DNA of 38,635 nucleotides from Gemmatimonadota bacterium (GTDB lineage: Bacteria > Gemmatimonadota > Gemmatimonadetes > Gemmatimonadales > GWC2-71-9): assembly GCA_016209985.1 (NCBI GenBank), contig JACQVB010000114.1, positions 1 to 38,635 on the forward strand, read 5' to 3'. Under the pieces are notes generated by a model. That model saw only the letters and a program-made list of their open reading frames with translations. It was not told the origin of the DNA and did not search any database. Made by a program: the position numbers and the translations under genes. Positions 13,593 through 22,236 of this stretch are shown piece by piece (the first letter of the stretch is position 1; the number at the start of each line of letters is the position of its first letter).

Positions 13593-13622
13593 TTGACAAA
13601 GATCCCAAAATCGGCGTAGGTT
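13593..13622 (+). promoter_or_regulatory. Possible trpD promoter
   Basis: TTGACA at 13593-13598 is a perfect -35 box; TAGGTT at 13617-13622, 18 bp further on, is a weak -10. The site lies 36 bp before the trpD GTG, in the 115-bp divergent gap between truA and trpD. No attenuator-like Trp-codon run or terminator hairpin is visible in this leader. No good outward promoter for truA could be picked out. Confidence 0.35.
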
Positions 13623-13658
13623 CAGCGCAATGTTCAACCATGTCGAGCGTTCCGCACT

Positions 13659-14726
13659 GTGACCGCGAACCACAACAACGCCGTCGCACGCGCCATCGAG
13701 CAGCTGGGTTCCGGCCGTCGCTTAGGCGAGGAGCTGACGGCGGATGCGTTCGCGCAGCTCATGCGCGGCGAAGCGACGCCGGCGCAAATGGCGGCCCTTC
13801 TCATCGGCCTCCGGGTACAGGTGGAAACCGGCGAGGAGGTCGCGGGTGCCGTACGCGCGATGCGCGGCGCAATGGTGCGAGTGGAAGCCTCGGAGGTGCG
13901 GTACCTGATCGATACGTGCGGCACCGGGGGCGGCATGGTGCGGACGTTCAACATCTCCACTGCCGCTGCATTCGTGGCTGTCGGAGCGGGGGCCGCGGTG
14001 GCGAAACACGGCAACCGGTCATTCACGTCCAAGTGTGGCTCCGCGGACGTGTTGGAAGCGCTGGGCGTCGAACTTGCGATCGGTCCCGACCGCGCTGCGA
14101 GCCAGCTCGCGCAGTCGCGTCTGGCGTTCCTCTTCGCTCCATCGTATCACCCGGCCATGAAATTCGTCGCGGGAGTGAGGAAAGAGCTGGGCGTTCCGAC
14201 CATCATGAACCTGCTCGGTCCCTTGTCCAATCCTGCCGGGGTGAAGCGCCAGATCGTGGGCGTGTTAGATCCTGCGCGCGGCCCGCTGCTCGCCGAAGCG
14301 CTCCGACGACTCGGCGCCGAGCATGCGCTGGTCGTGCATGCGGAAGCGGGGATGGACGAAATCGCGCCGCAGGGCCGGACGGCGGTGTGGGAAGTACGGA
14401 ACGGGCAAGTCACGACCTGGATGCTCGATCCCGAGGACTACGGACTGCACGCCCCTGGCCTCGCGGAGCTCGAAGGTGGCGAGCCGCGAGTCAACGCCGA
14501 GCGGATCCGTCGATTGATCGTGGAGCGGAATGGGGATGAGGTGGGCAGGGCGGCGGTGCTGCTCAATGCCGGCGCCGCACTCTACGTGTCGGGGATGGTA
14601 GAGGACCTGGAGGAAGGCATTGAACGCGCGACGGCTGCCTTGGAAGACGGTGCGGCGGCAACGGCCCTCGAGCGCTTTGTCGCCGCGCAAGCGGTAGCGC
14701 GGGCCGCGAGCTCGGCCACGTCTTGA
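13659..14726 (+). CDS. trpD: Anthranilate phosphoribosyltransferase
   Basis: Second step of tryptophan synthesis: anthranilate plus PRPP. The 355-aa protein starts with GTG 13659 (MTANHNNAVARAIEQL). Family motifs are DTCGTGGG, TFNISTAAAFVAVGAG, KHGNRSFTSKCGSADVLEALG (PRPP/anthranilate binding), FLFAPSYHPAMK and LLGPLSNPA. It ends 7 nt from the converging lexA stop, with no room for a clear terminator. trpE, trpG and trpF are not in the window. Confidence 0.96.
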   Translation: MTANHNNAVARAIEQLGSGRRLGEELTADAFAQLMRGEATPAQMAALLIGLRVQVETGEEVAGAVRAMRGAMVRVEASEVRYLIDTCGTGGGMVRTFNISTAAAFVAVGAGAAVAKHGNRSFTSKCGSADVLEALGVELAIGPDRAASQLAQSRLAFLFAPSYHPAMKFVAGVRKELGVPTIMNLLGPLSNPAGVKRQIVGVLDPARGPLLAEALRRLGAEHALVVHAEAGMDEIAPQGRTAVWEVRNGQVTTWMLDPEDYGLHAPGLAELEGGEPRVNAERIRRLIVERNGDEVGRAAVLLNAGAALYVSGMVEDLEEGIERATAALEDGAAATALERFVAAQAVARAASSATS

Positions 14727-14733
14727 AACCTTG

Positions 14734-15342
14734 TCAGTACTTCCGAATGACCCCGACCACGACGCCCTGGATCAGAACGTCGTTTTCGTGGGCGCGAATC
14801 GGCTTCATTCGTTCATTGGAGGGCTGCAGCCGGATCCAGCCTCCGGCTTCACGGTAAAGCCGCTTGACCGTGGCGGACGTCCCGCTGATCAACGCGATAA
14901 CCATTTCGCCATTGTCCGCCGTATTCCGGCCGTTCACCACTACGAAGTCGCCGTCCTCGATGTGTTCGTCGATCATGGAATCGCCCCGAACCTTGAGCAC
15001 GTAGCTGGCGCCCCGCCGGGGGATCAGATCGTTGGGGACGGCAATGGTTTCGTTGGAGAGCAGCGCTTCGATGGGCTCGCCTGCCGCGACCGCGCCGAGG
15101 AGCGGCAGCTCGGTGGCGCCGGCCTGCCCACGGGGCGGGACTATCTCGATGGAGCGGCTCTCGTTGTGGGAGCGGCGGATGTAGCCTTTGCGTTCCAGGT
15201 TGGTGAGGTGCTCGTGGACGGTGGCCAGCGAGTTGAACGAGAAATGCTCGGCGATCTCCTCAAAGGAAGGGGCGAAACCGTTCTTCTGAATGGACTCGGC
15301 GAGGTAGTCGACAATCTGTTTTTGACGCTTGGTGAGCGGCAT
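14734..15342 (-). CDS. lexA: LexA repressor (SOS response)
   Basis: Self-cleaving repressor of DNA-damage genes. ATG 15342 (MPLTKRQKQIVDYLAE) gives 202 aa, the usual size; the frame extends to 15420 but those residues do not look like LexA. Residues 1-65 form the winged helix-turn-helix domain, with the recognition helix region FNSLATVHEHLTNLERKG. The cleavage site is Ala87-Gly88 (VAAGEP); the catalytic dyad is Ser122 (GDSM) and Lys160 (TVKRLY). It sits on the opposite strand between trpD and trpC. Direct repeats upstream suggest autoregulation. Confidence 0.96.
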   Translation of the reverse strand: MPLTKRQKQIVDYLAESIQKNGFAPSFEEIAEHFSFNSLATVHEHLTNLERKGYIRRSHNESRSIEIVPPRGQAGATELPLLGAVAAGEPIEALLSNETIAVPNDLIPRRGASYVLKVRGDSMIDEHIEDGDFVVVNGRNTADNGEMVIALISGTSATVKRLYREAGGWIRLQPSNERMKPIRAHENDVLIQGVVVGVIRKY

Positions 15343-15363
15343 GGGACCCCCGTTCCAGCTGAC

Positions 15364-15404
15364 CCGAAATAATGCCGAACGAATATACCCGAACACAAAC
15401 CGAA
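15364..15404. promoter_or_regulatory. Candidate LexA operators: two CCGAA-N6-CCGAA direct repeats
   Basis: CCGAA occurs at 15364, 15375, 15389 and 15400, giving two pairs each with an 11-bp period (one helical turn), 14 bp between the inner copies. One pair falls exactly in the spacer of the lexA promoter and the other around its expected start point. The geometry resembles the alphaproteobacterial LexA box (GTTC-N7-GTTC, also an 11-bp direct repeat), although the sequence differs. Pattern and spacing are directly visible; LexA binding is inference. The start of trpC lies inside the same stretch, so trpC could be affected too. Confidence 0.55.
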
Positions 15405-16220
15405 GCACAAGGAAGGCCACGTGCTACCCTTTCTACTATTATCGCGGCCACCCGCAGCGGTCTCGGAGCGCTCCGCGACCGCGCCAAGGAACTGGAAGCC
15501 GCGGCTCTGTCGGCAGCGACGCCGCCGGCGTGGCGTGACGCTTTTGGTGGTTGGGAAGTCACCGTCATCGGTGAGGTAAAACGGCGCTCGCCCTCAGCCG
15601 GAGAGATCGCCGGTAGCCTCGATCCGGCGCTCTACGCCGCGGCATACGCGCGGGGCGGGGGGCGAGCCATTTCGGTCTTGACCGAGGGTCCACATTTCGG
15701 CGGCTCGCTGGATGATCTGGTCGCCGTGCGGGGGGCTGTGGCTCTGCCGGTGCTGCGAAAGGATTTCATTATCGACCCGGTCCAGGTGTTCGAAAGCCGT
15801 GCCCGCGGCGCGAGCGCCATCCTGCTGATCGCGCGGGGACTCCACCGCGGGGAGCTGCGCGCGCTGGCGCAGCTCGCGCGTGAGGTGGGACTCGCGACAC
15901 TGGTCGAGATTCATCGGGCTTCCGAGCTGGATGCGGCCTTGGCGACCGAGCCGGATGCGGTCGGCGTCAATAGCCGAGATTTGGAAACGTTTCGGGTGGA
16001 TGTGGGAATCGTGGAGGAATTGTTGCGAGAGATCCCGGCGGGAACCATCGCGGTGGCAGAAAGCGGGTTGCACTCGCGGTCCGACGTCGAGCGAGTGGCC
16101 TCCTGGGGAGCGGATGCGGTGCTGGTCGGCACGACGCTGGCGTCGGCGGTCGATCCGGAGGCGGCCGTTCGCGCTCTGGCGGGGTGTCCGCGGAACACTG
16201 CGGCCAGGAGTGCCGGTTGA
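15372..16220 (+). CDS. trpC: Indole-3-glycerol phosphate synthase
   Basis: Closes the indole ring in tryptophan synthesis; a (βα)8 barrel. The frame from ATG 15372 gives 282 aa. Catalytic lysines are visible in [11 protein letters not shown] (Lys70) and VLRKDFIID (Lys130), followed by [11 protein letters not shown] and VAESGL. The first ~18 residues are not typical and there is no clear Shine-Dalgarno, so the true start may lie a little downstream at a non-standard codon; no other in-frame ATG, GTG or TTG exists before the conserved part. The gene starts only 29 bp from lexA, head to head. Its stop overlaps trpB (TTGA). Confidence 0.93.
   Translation: MPNEYTRTQTEAQGRPRATLSTIIAATRSGLGALRDRAKELEAAALSAATPPAWRDAFGGWEVTVIGEVKRRSPSAGEIAGSLDPALYAAAYARGGGRAISVLTEGPHFGGSLDDLVAVRGAVALPVLRKDFIIDPVQVFESRARGASAILLIARGLHRGELRALAQLAREVGLATLVEIHRASELDAALATEPDAVGVNSRDLETFRVDVGIVEELLREIPAGTIAVAESGLHSRSDVERVASWGADAVLVGTTLASAVDPEAAVRALAGCPRNTAARSAG
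15382..15410 (-). promoter_or_regulatory. lexA: Probable lexA promoter
   Basis: On the minus strand TTGTGC (15410-15405) is followed after exactly 17 bp by TATATT (15387-15382), a 5 of 6 match to the -10 consensus. The start point would fall near 15375, leaving a ~33-nt leader before the lexA ATG at 15342. The repeats described as candidate LexA operators overlap both the spacer and the start point, as expected for a repressor blocking its own gene. Confidence 0.55.
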
Positions 16221-17422
16221 GGCGCGCACCGTCGCCGGAAGTGAAGGCGCCGGCGCGCGGCCGATTCGGCCAGTACGGCGGCCGCTATGTGCCGGAAACG
16301 CTCATGGCGGCGCTCGCAGAGCTCGAGCGCGTCTACGACGAGGCAGTGGCGGACCCGCGGTTCGGCGAGGAGCTGAACGATCTCCTGCGCAACTATGTTG
16401 GTCGGCCTACCCCGGTCAGCGAGGTACCGCGGCTTTCCGAGCGCGTGGGATGCCGCGTCCTCCTCAAGCGGGAAGACCTCAACCACACCGGCGCTCACAA
16501 GATCAACAACACCATCGGCCAGGTACTGTTAGCGCGCCGCATGGGCAAGCGCCGGATCATCGCGGAGACGGGCGCGGGCCAGCACGGCGTTGCCACCGCC
16601 ACCGCGTGCGCGCGCTTCGGTCTCGAATGCGTCGTGTACATGGGCGAAGAGGACATGGCCCGCCAGCGGCTCAACGTGTACCGCATGCGGGTGATGGGAG
16701 CGACGGTCGTTCCGGTCGGTTCCGGAACGCGGACGTTGAAGGATGCGCTCAATGAAGCGATGCGGGATTGGGTTACCAACGTCACGCACACGCATTACGT
16801 TATCGGCACGGTCGCGGGTCCCGACCCGTTCCCGCGAATGGTGCGGGACTTTCAAAGCGTCATCGGACGAGAGGCGAAGTCCCAGGTGCTCGAGCGGGTG
16901 GGCGCCCTCCCAACCACCGTAGTCGCCTGTGTCGGTGGGGGCTCGAACGCGATGGGGATTTTCCACTCGTTCCTGGACGACCCGGCGGTGGAGCTGGTCG
17001 GGGTCGAGGCGGGTGGGGAAGGCCTCGCCACGGGCAAGCATTCCGCCACGCTCGCGGCCGGCCGTCCCGGTGTGCTTCATGGCAGTTTGAGCTATGTGCT
17101 GCAGGATGCTGACGGACAGGTGCAACCCACGCATTCGGTCTCTGCCGGGCTCGACTATCCCGGCGTCGGGCCGGAACACTCCTATCTGCGTGATACCGGA
17201 CGCGTGAAATACGACAACGTGACGGACGGGGAAGCGCTGGACGCCTTTCACGCGTTGGCGCGTCTCGAAGGGATCCTCCCGGCCCTGGAGAGCTCGCACG
17301 CGGTGGCGTGGGCCATGCGGGAGCGCCGGTGGAGCGCGCGCGATGTCGTTCTAATCAACCTGAGCGGCCGGGGCGACAAGGATGTCGCGCATGTGGCCGC
17401 CGTCACCGGAGCTGAGCTGTGA
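16217..17422 (+). CDS. trpB: Tryptophan synthase β chain
   Basis: PLP enzyme that condenses indole with serine. The TTG at 16217 overlaps the trpC stop as TTGA and is preceded by AGGAG six bases upstream, so I prefer it to the GTG at 16184, which lacks a Shine-Dalgarno. This gives 401 aa. Motifs: [15 protein letters not shown] at the N terminus, the PLP lysine in [10 protein letters not shown] (Lys95), ETGAGQHG, and the phosphate-binding GGGSNAMG. It overlaps the following HEAT-repeat gene by 4 nt (GTGA). trpA, its partner, comes only after two unrelated genes. Confidence 0.96.
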   Translation: MRRAPSPEVKAPARGRFGQYGGRYVPETLMAALAELERVYDEAVADPRFGEELNDLLRNYVGRPTPVSEVPRLSERVGCRVLLKREDLNHTGAHKINNTIGQVLLARRMGKRRIIAETGAGQHGVATATACARFGLECVVYMGEEDMARQRLNVYRMRVMGATVVPVGSGTRTLKDALNEAMRDWVTNVTHTHYVIGTVAGPDPFPRMVRDFQSVIGREAKSQVLERVGALPTTVVACVGGGSNAMGIFHSFLDDPAVELVGVEAGGEGLATGKHSATLAAGRPGVLHGSLSYVLQDADGQVQPTHSVSAGLDYPGVGPEHSYLRDTGRVKYDNVTDGEALDAFHALARLEGILPALESSHAVAWAMRERRWSARDVVLINLSGRGDKDVAHVAAVTGAEL

Positions 17423-19170
17423 GCGGACCGCTTACGGAACAGCCCACCCGCGACGCGCTACCCGATCTCGGGGCGGTCGAGAACCTGATGCAGGTGATCG
17501 TCAAGGGCCTGCGCGCGATCCAGCTCTATCTCCCGAACAATCCGATTTACCAGCAGGCCGTGCAAAACATCCGCAATGCCTTCGGGCCGGTCTGGCAGGT
17601 CTTCGAAGAGCTGCCGCTCACCCTGCAGGAGACCGACTTCGCGGTCCAGGGACGGACGGTCCTGGCGCAGCCGGCAAAGAACGAGAGCATCGCCTGGGTC
17701 CTGTTCAAGGACGGTATCCGCCTGGTCACCCTTCGCCCCGGGGTCGAGGACGAAGAGATCGTCAAATTCCTGACGGTGATCAACAAGGTCCGCAATCTGC
17801 CGCCGGATGCGGAAGACGACCTGTTGACGCTGCTCTGGGAACAGGATTTCCAGAACATCCGCTACAACTTTGTCGAGCTGGGCTCCGATGACGGCGCTGC
17901 GGTGCCGGCGGGAGAGCCGTCCCAGGTGGCGGCGGGGGGCGGGCCCTCCGCTCCCGCGCAACCGATTACCCGCGAGGCGCTGCAGCAGGAAGTTCAGGAG
18001 GGGGGCGGCGCAGGGGGCGAAGCAGCGCCGGAAGGCGCGCGTCCGGCGGGCGTCGTGTCGATGGAGGATTTCGACCCGACCCCCTACTTCCTGGATGAAA
18101 AAGAGATCGAGTACCTCAACTCGGAAATCGACCGCGAATACAAGCAGGACCTGCGCGGCAACGTGCTCTCGATCCTGTTCGATCTGCTCGAGTTGCAGAC
18201 GTACAGCACGGTTCGCGCCGAGCTTACCTCGATCATGGAGAATTTCATTCCCTACCTGCTCGCGGTGGGAGACTTCCGCTCGGTCGCCTTCGTGCTGCGG
18301 GAGGTCAAGGTGGTGTTGCAGCGGGCCCGCGAAGTGCTTCCGGAACACCGCCAGGCCCTCGAGCAGCTTCCCGCACGCCTCTCCCAGCCCGATGCGCTGG
18401 CCCAGTTGCTCCAGTCGCTGGACGAAGCGGTGGTCTTTCCCAGCGGAGACGAGCTGGGCGAGCTGTTCCGGGAGCTCCGTCCCGAGGCGCTGGAATCGGT
18501 CCTGGGCTGGTTGCCCCGGCTCACCAACCAACGGGTACGGGAGCTTCTCGACGCCGCCGCGCAACGGCTGGCGCTGGCCTATCCGCAGGAAGTGACCAAG
18601 GTGCTGGCGAGCACCAACGAGACCGTCTTGCTGGAGGCGATCCGGTTGACGAGCCGGCTGAAGCTCCCGCCGGCGGTGCCGGCGCTGGGGCAGATCCTGA
18701 CGCACGAAGCGCCCGTGGTGCGCGTGGCTACGGTGGAAGCGCTCGCCGCCATCGGTTCGGTCGGCGCGATGCAGCAGCTGGAGCAGGGCATCGAAGACTC
18801 CGATCGCGACGTGCGTCTGGCGGTGGTGCGGACGCTGTCCGCGCGGGGCCACCGGTCCGCGTTTCCCAAGATCGAGGCCGCCGTCGTGGGCAAGCAGCTG
18901 CGGGGAGCGGATCTGACCGAGAAGGTGGCTTTTTTCGAGGCGTACGGGCTGCTCGGTGGCGCCGAAGGGGTGCACAAACTGACGGCCATGCTGGATTCCA
19001 AGGGGGGGTTCCTGAAACGGAAGGAAGATCCGGAGACCCGCGCCTGCGCCGCGATGGCGCTGGGGAAGATCGGCGGTCCCGAGGCCAAGCAGACTTTGCA
19101 GCAGGCCGCGCAGGACAAGGAACCCTTGGTGCGCAACGCGGTGAGCAAGGCGCTCCGGGAGATCAAGTAG
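17419..19170 (+). CDS. HEAT-repeat protein with N-terminal module shared with the next gene
   Basis: A 583-aa soluble protein without signal peptide or membrane segment. Residues ~20-150 form a mixed α/β module ([18 protein letters not shown]... [14 protein letters not shown]). A Gly/Ala/Pro/Glu-rich linker covers ~155-215. An acidic helical part ([16 protein letters not shown]) follows, then α-helical repeats; clear HEAT repeats occupy ~415-583 ([58 protein letters not shown]). HEAT arrays usually scaffold proteins. The N-terminal module looks paralogous to that of the HD-GYP protein directly downstream. GTG 17419 overlaps the trpB stop. The function is not known to me; a partner in signalling with the HD-GYP protein is inference. 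Confidence 0.85.
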   Translation: MSGPLTEQPTRDALPDLGAVENLMQVIVKGLRAIQLYLPNNPIYQQAVQNIRNAFGPVWQVFEELPLTLQETDFAVQGRTVLAQPAKNESIAWVLFKDGIRLVTLRPGVEDEEIVKFLTVINKVRNLPPDAEDDLLTLLWEQDFQNIRYNFVELGSDDGAAVPAGEPSQVAAGGGPSAPAQPITREALQQEVQEGGGAGGEAAPEGARPAGVVSMEDFDPTPYFLDEKEIEYLNSEIDREYKQDLRGNVLSILFDLLELQTYSTVRAELTSIMENFIPYLLAVGDFRSVAFVLREVKVVLQRAREVLPEHRQALEQLPARLSQPDALAQLLQSLDEAVVFPSGDELGELFRELRPEALESVLGWLPRLTNQRVRELLDAAAQRLALAYPQEVTKVLASTNETVLLEAIRLTSRLKLPPAVPALGQILTHEAPVVRVATVEALAAIGSVGAMQQLEQGIEDSDRDVRLAVVRTLSARGHRSAFPKIEAAVVGKQLRGADLTEKVAFFEAYGLLGGAEGVHKLTAMLDSKGGFLKRKEDPETRACAAMALGKIGGPEAKQTLQQAAQDKEPLVRNAVSKALREIK

Positions 19171-20655
19171 ATGACCGGCGGCCGGCCCAGCCAGTCCACC
19201 AAGCGTCCGACCATGGCCGAGACGCTGCAAAGCCCCGAGCGTCTGCTCCGGCAGGGCGGGCGCGACGTCATCATCGCACTCTACACCGCCTTGCGCAGCC
19301 TCAAACTTTATCCGGTCGAGAACACCCAGGTACAGCGCTCGCTGGACGATCTCACGTCCACCGCCGCCGCGCTGCTCGCGTCGGAGCAGGAGCTGGAGAT
19401 CCGGCTGGCGGGCGACTTCGTCTTCGTCAACTCCACCCGGCTTCGTCTGGGCCTGGACAACTATGCCTCGTTCTCCCACGTGCTCGGCACCCTGCGGCAA
19501 TGTGGGATCGGGACCGTGCGGGTGGGCGAGCACATGGAGCGACGAGAATGGCAGGTCTTCGTGTCGCAGCTGCTGGTCTTTTCGCACCGCGCAGCCGATC
19601 CCAACAAGCTGGCGGAACTGCAGCAGAAGCTCGCCCAGGGCGGCGTTGGGCATCTCACGGTGGAGGCGGCGAGCGAAAGCGAAGACGAATCCGAAGATCA
19701 GGAAAAGTCCAAGGAAGTCGCCAAGCGGACCTACGAGCGCTCGGTTTCGGTGACGAAAGAAGTCATCAATAGCGTGCGGATGGGGCGAAGCGCCTCGGTG
19801 AAGAAGGTGAAGCGCGCAGTCCAGAGCATCGTGGACCAGGTGCTGAGCAACGAGGTATCGCTGGTGGGACTCACCACCATCCGTGACTACGACGAATACA
19901 CGTTCACCCATTCGGTGAACGTCTGCATCTTCAGTGTGGCGATGGGACGCCGGCTCGGTCTCACCAAGCTCCAGCTCTACGATCTTGGCATGGCTGCGCT
20001 CTTCCACGACGTGGGAAAGAGCCGGGTGCCCATGGAAGTGCTGGGCAAGGAAGGCGCGTTGACCGAAGATGAGTGGCGGATTATGCAGGCTCATCCGTGG
20101 CTGGGCGTGCTCACGTTGTTCGGCCTGCGCGGATATGGCGAGATTCCCTACCGCGGCATGATCGTGGCGTACGAGCACCATATGAAGATCGATCTTACGG
20201 GCTACCCCAAGTCGATCCGGCCGCGGCAGATGTCGGTGTACTCGAAGATCGTCGCCTGCGCGGATGGTTTCGATGCGGCAACCTCGCGGCGGGTCTACCA
20301 GACCACGCCCATCCAACCGGACCAGGTCCTGCGCGAGATGTGGGAGAATCCCCGTCGGGGTCAGGACCGGGTGATCGTCAAGGCGTTGATCAACCTGCTG
20401 GGGATCTATCCGGTGGGGACCTGCGTCATTCTCGACACGTACGATGTCGGCCTGGTGCACGCGGCCAATCCCGATCCCGAGCAGCTCCACCGGCCGTTGG
20501 TACGCATCGTGTCCACCCCGGAAGGGGGCACGTTGCAGCAGGGACCGGTGGTGGACCTCGCCACCACACGGTCGGACGGCACGTTCGAGCGTACCATCAT
20601 CAAGGTCACCGATCCGGCGAAGTACGGCATCAATCCCTCCGACTATTTTGTCTGA
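19171..20655 (+). CDS. HD-GYP domain protein (putative cyclic-di-GMP phosphodiesterase)
   Basis: A 494-aa cytoplasmic protein. Residues ~30-165 are a module resembling the N terminus of the preceding HEAT protein (LRSLKLYPVENTQVQRSL). An acidic linker follows (SESEDESEDQEKS), then the HD-GYP domain at ~235-400: His247 (FTHSVN), His279-Asp280 (ALFHDVGK), His308, EHH at 335-337 and GYP at 344-346. Canonical HD-GYP reads HHERxDGxGYP; here it is HHMKIDLTGYP, so the Glu, Arg and first Gly are changed while metal ligands and the GYP triplet remain. It may still hydrolyse cyclic-di-GMP or may mainly bind it. It starts directly after the HEAT gene stop and overlaps trpA by 8 nt. Confidence 0.88.
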   Translation: MTGGRPSQSTKRPTMAETLQSPERLLRQGGRDVIIALYTALRSLKLYPVENTQVQRSLDDLTSTAAALLASEQELEIRLAGDFVFVNSTRLRLGLDNYASFSHVLGTLRQCGIGTVRVGEHMERREWQVFVSQLLVFSHRAADPNKLAELQQKLAQGGVGHLTVEAASESEDESEDQEKSKEVAKRTYERSVSVTKEVINSVRMGRSASVKKVKRAVQSIVDQVLSNEVSLVGLTTIRDYDEYTFTHSVNVCIFSVAMGRRLGLTKLQLYDLGMAALFHDVGKSRVPMEVLGKEGALTEDEWRIMQAHPWLGVLTLFGLRGYGEIPYRGMIVAYEHHMKIDLTGYPKSIRPRQMSVYSKIVACADGFDAATSRRVYQTTPIQPDQVLREMWENPRRGQDRVIVKALINLLGIYPVGTCVILDTYDVGLVHAANPDPEQLHRPLVRIVSTPEGGTLQQGPVVDLATTRSDGTFERTIIKVTDPAKYGINPSDYFV

Positions 20656-21448
20656 CCGTTCCATCGCCGCGCGGTGGAAACTGATTCGGAGCGAGCGCCG
20701 GGCGGCGCTGATTCCGTATCTCACCGCCGGATATCCCTCTGTGGAGCGGACCCGCGAGGCCTTGCGCATGGTGGTCGAAGGCGGGGCGGACTTCGTGGAA
20801 GTCGGGGTCCCGTTCTCCGACCCCCTCGCCGACGGTCCGGTGATTCAGCGCTCGAGTCATGCCGCGCTCCAGCAGGGAATGAACGTGGCGGGGGTGCTCG
20901 AGCTCATCCGCGAAACCGATCTTGCCGTGCCCGTCATCGTGTTTTCCTACCTGAACCCGATCATGGCGTACGGGTTGGAGCGGTTCGCCCGGGATGCGCA
21001 AACGGCGGGCGTGGCCGGGCTGCTGCTCACCGATTTGCCCGCCGGCGAGGACCCGTCGGTGGAGCAGATCATGCGTGCTGCCGGGCTCGACCTGATCCGG
21101 CTGATCGCTCCTACCACCGAGGGAACCAGGCTCGCCGACGCAGTGCGCGGCGCGGGCGGGTTTCTCTACGTGATTTCGCGTCTTGGCGTCACCGGGACGC
21201 GCACCCAGCTTGATGAGCACGCCGCGCACCTGGTGTCCCGCGTGCGGGCGGTGTCGGACCTGCCCATCGCTCTCGGGTTCGGGCTCGCGACCGGCGAGCA
21301 AGCCAGGGCCGCGGCCCGGATCGCCGACGGTGTGGTGGTCGGAAGCGCGCTGGTCGAGCGTCTCGGGGAAGGCATCGAGCCCGCCCGGCGACTGATGGCC
21401 GAACTGCGTGCCGGAGTTCAGGGGCCTTTTGACAGGCCGAAGCCGTAA
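20648..21448 (+). CDS. trpA: Tryptophan synthase α chain
   Basis: Cleaves indole-3-glycerol phosphate and channels indole to TrpB. TTG 20648 is chosen: it gives LSDRSIAARWKLIRSERRAALIPYLTAGYP, the normal N terminus, and 266 aa; the frame upstream is a shadow of the HD-GYP gene. The catalytic Glu and Asp are in FVEVGVPFSDPLADGPVIQ; the phosphate-binding region GFGLATGEQ is present. The start lies 8 nt inside the HD-GYP gene, so the two are probably coupled. A downstream ATC or upstream ATT cannot be excluded. Confidence 0.93.
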   Translation: MSDRSIAARWKLIRSERRAALIPYLTAGYPSVERTREALRMVVEGGADFVEVGVPFSDPLADGPVIQRSSHAALQQGMNVAGVLELIRETDLAVPVIVFSYLNPIMAYGLERFARDAQTAGVAGLLLTDLPAGEDPSVEQIMRAAGLDLIRLIAPTTEGTRLADAVRGAGGFLYVISRLGVTGTRTQLDEHAAHLVSRVRAVSDLPIALGFGLATGEQARAAARIADGVVVGSALVERLGEGIEPARRLMAELRAGVQGPFDRPKP

Positions 21449-21464
21449 GCGGTACCATTCCGAG

Positions 21465-21830
21465 GTGAGCAGTGATTACATCGTGCTGCGGGGGATGCGG
21501 TTCCACACCAGAGTGGGACTGTTGCCGCACGAGCAGCAAATCCCTCAGCCGCTGGAGCTGGACCTGACGGTCTGGGCCTCGTTGCGGCGGGCGGGGGAAA
21601 GCGATTCGATCCGGGGAGGACTGGATTACCGCAGCCTCTACACCGTGGTCGCGGACACGGTCGGCACCAGCCATCACCGTCTGCTCGAGGCGCTGTGCGA
21701 GAAGATTGCGGCGCGGGCCCTGGCACTCGACGGCGTTCAGCGGGTCCGCGTGGCGGCGCGAAAACCGCATGTGCCGATCGCAGGCCCGCTGGAGTATGTT
21801 GAGGTGGTCTTGGAGCGTGAGCGTGGCTGA
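21465..21830 (+). CDS. folB: Dihydroneopterin aldolase
   Basis: Cuts dihydroneopterin to 6-hydroxymethyl-dihydropterin in folate synthesis. GTG 21465 gives 121 aa starting VSSDYIVLRGMRFHTRVG, the usual opening; an earlier GTG at 21408 would lie inside trpA. The conserved Glu (GLLPHEQQ) and catalytic Lys (AARKPHVPIAG) are present. It sits 16 nt after trpA and overlaps folK by 8 nt. Confidence 0.93.
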   Translation: MSSDYIVLRGMRFHTRVGLLPHEQQIPQPLELDLTVWASLRRAGESDSIRGGLDYRSLYTVVADTVGTSHHRLLEALCEKIAARALALDGVQRVRVAARKPHVPIAGPLEYVEVVLERERG

Positions 21831-22236
21831 GTGGGCCTTCGTGGCACTGGGGTCCAACATGGGCGACCGCGAGGCGGTGTTGCGGGAAGCGAAGCGCCAC
21901 ATTGCGGCGCTGGAAGGGACGGAAGTGATCGCCGCCAGCGCGGTGGAAGAGACCGAACCGCTGGGTCCGATCCCGCAGAGTCACTACCTCAACCAGATGC
22001 TGCTGCTGCGAACGATCCTGGGTCCCCGCGACCTGCTCGAAGCGCTCCTGGCGATCGAGCGCCGTATGGGCCGGGTCCGTGCCGAGCGGTGGGGCCCCCG
22101 CGTCATCGACCTGGACATCGTCCGGTATGACGCCGTGAACCTTCACGAGCCGGGACTCGACCTTCCCCATCCCGAACTTCCGCATCGTGGTTTCTGGCAG
22201 CGCGAGCTGGCCGAGCTCCTTCCTCATGTCGCCTGA
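21823..22236 (+). CDS. folK: 2-amino-4-hydroxy-6-hydroxymethyldihydropteridine pyrophosphokinase
   Basis: Pyrophosphorylates 6-hydroxymethyl-dihydropterin, the product of FolB. GTG 21823 is preceded by GGAG at a 7-nt spacing and gives 137 aa (VAEWAFVALGSNMGDR). GTG 21817 is also in frame but sits too close to that GGAG. Motifs are ALGSNMGDR, ETEPLG and the signature GPRVIDLDIVRYD. A slightly short HPPK, but complete. Confidence 0.93.
   Translation: MAEWAFVALGSNMGDREAVLREAKRHIAALEGTEVIAASAVEETEPLGPIPQSHYLNQMLLLRTILGPRDLLEALLAIERRMGRVRAERWGPRVIDLDIVRYDAVNLHEPGLDLPHPELPHRGFWQRELAELLPHVA

Noticed and set aside
12941-14539. 532-codon plus-strand frame crossing truA, the intergenic region and trpD
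   Set aside because: It runs antisense to truA and then out of frame through trpD, both clearly identified.
14727-14733. A bidirectional terminator between trpD and lexA
   Set aside because: The gap is only 7 nt and no hairpin with a T-run is visible across the two stops.
17458-20769. A 1103-codon open frame on the minus strand opposite the HEAT and HD-GYP genes
   Set aside because: The translation has no recognisable domain and is rich in His, Arg, Leu and Gln as expected for the antisense of GC-rich coding DNA. The plus strand carries clear families throughout. Long antisense frames of this kind occur all over the window.
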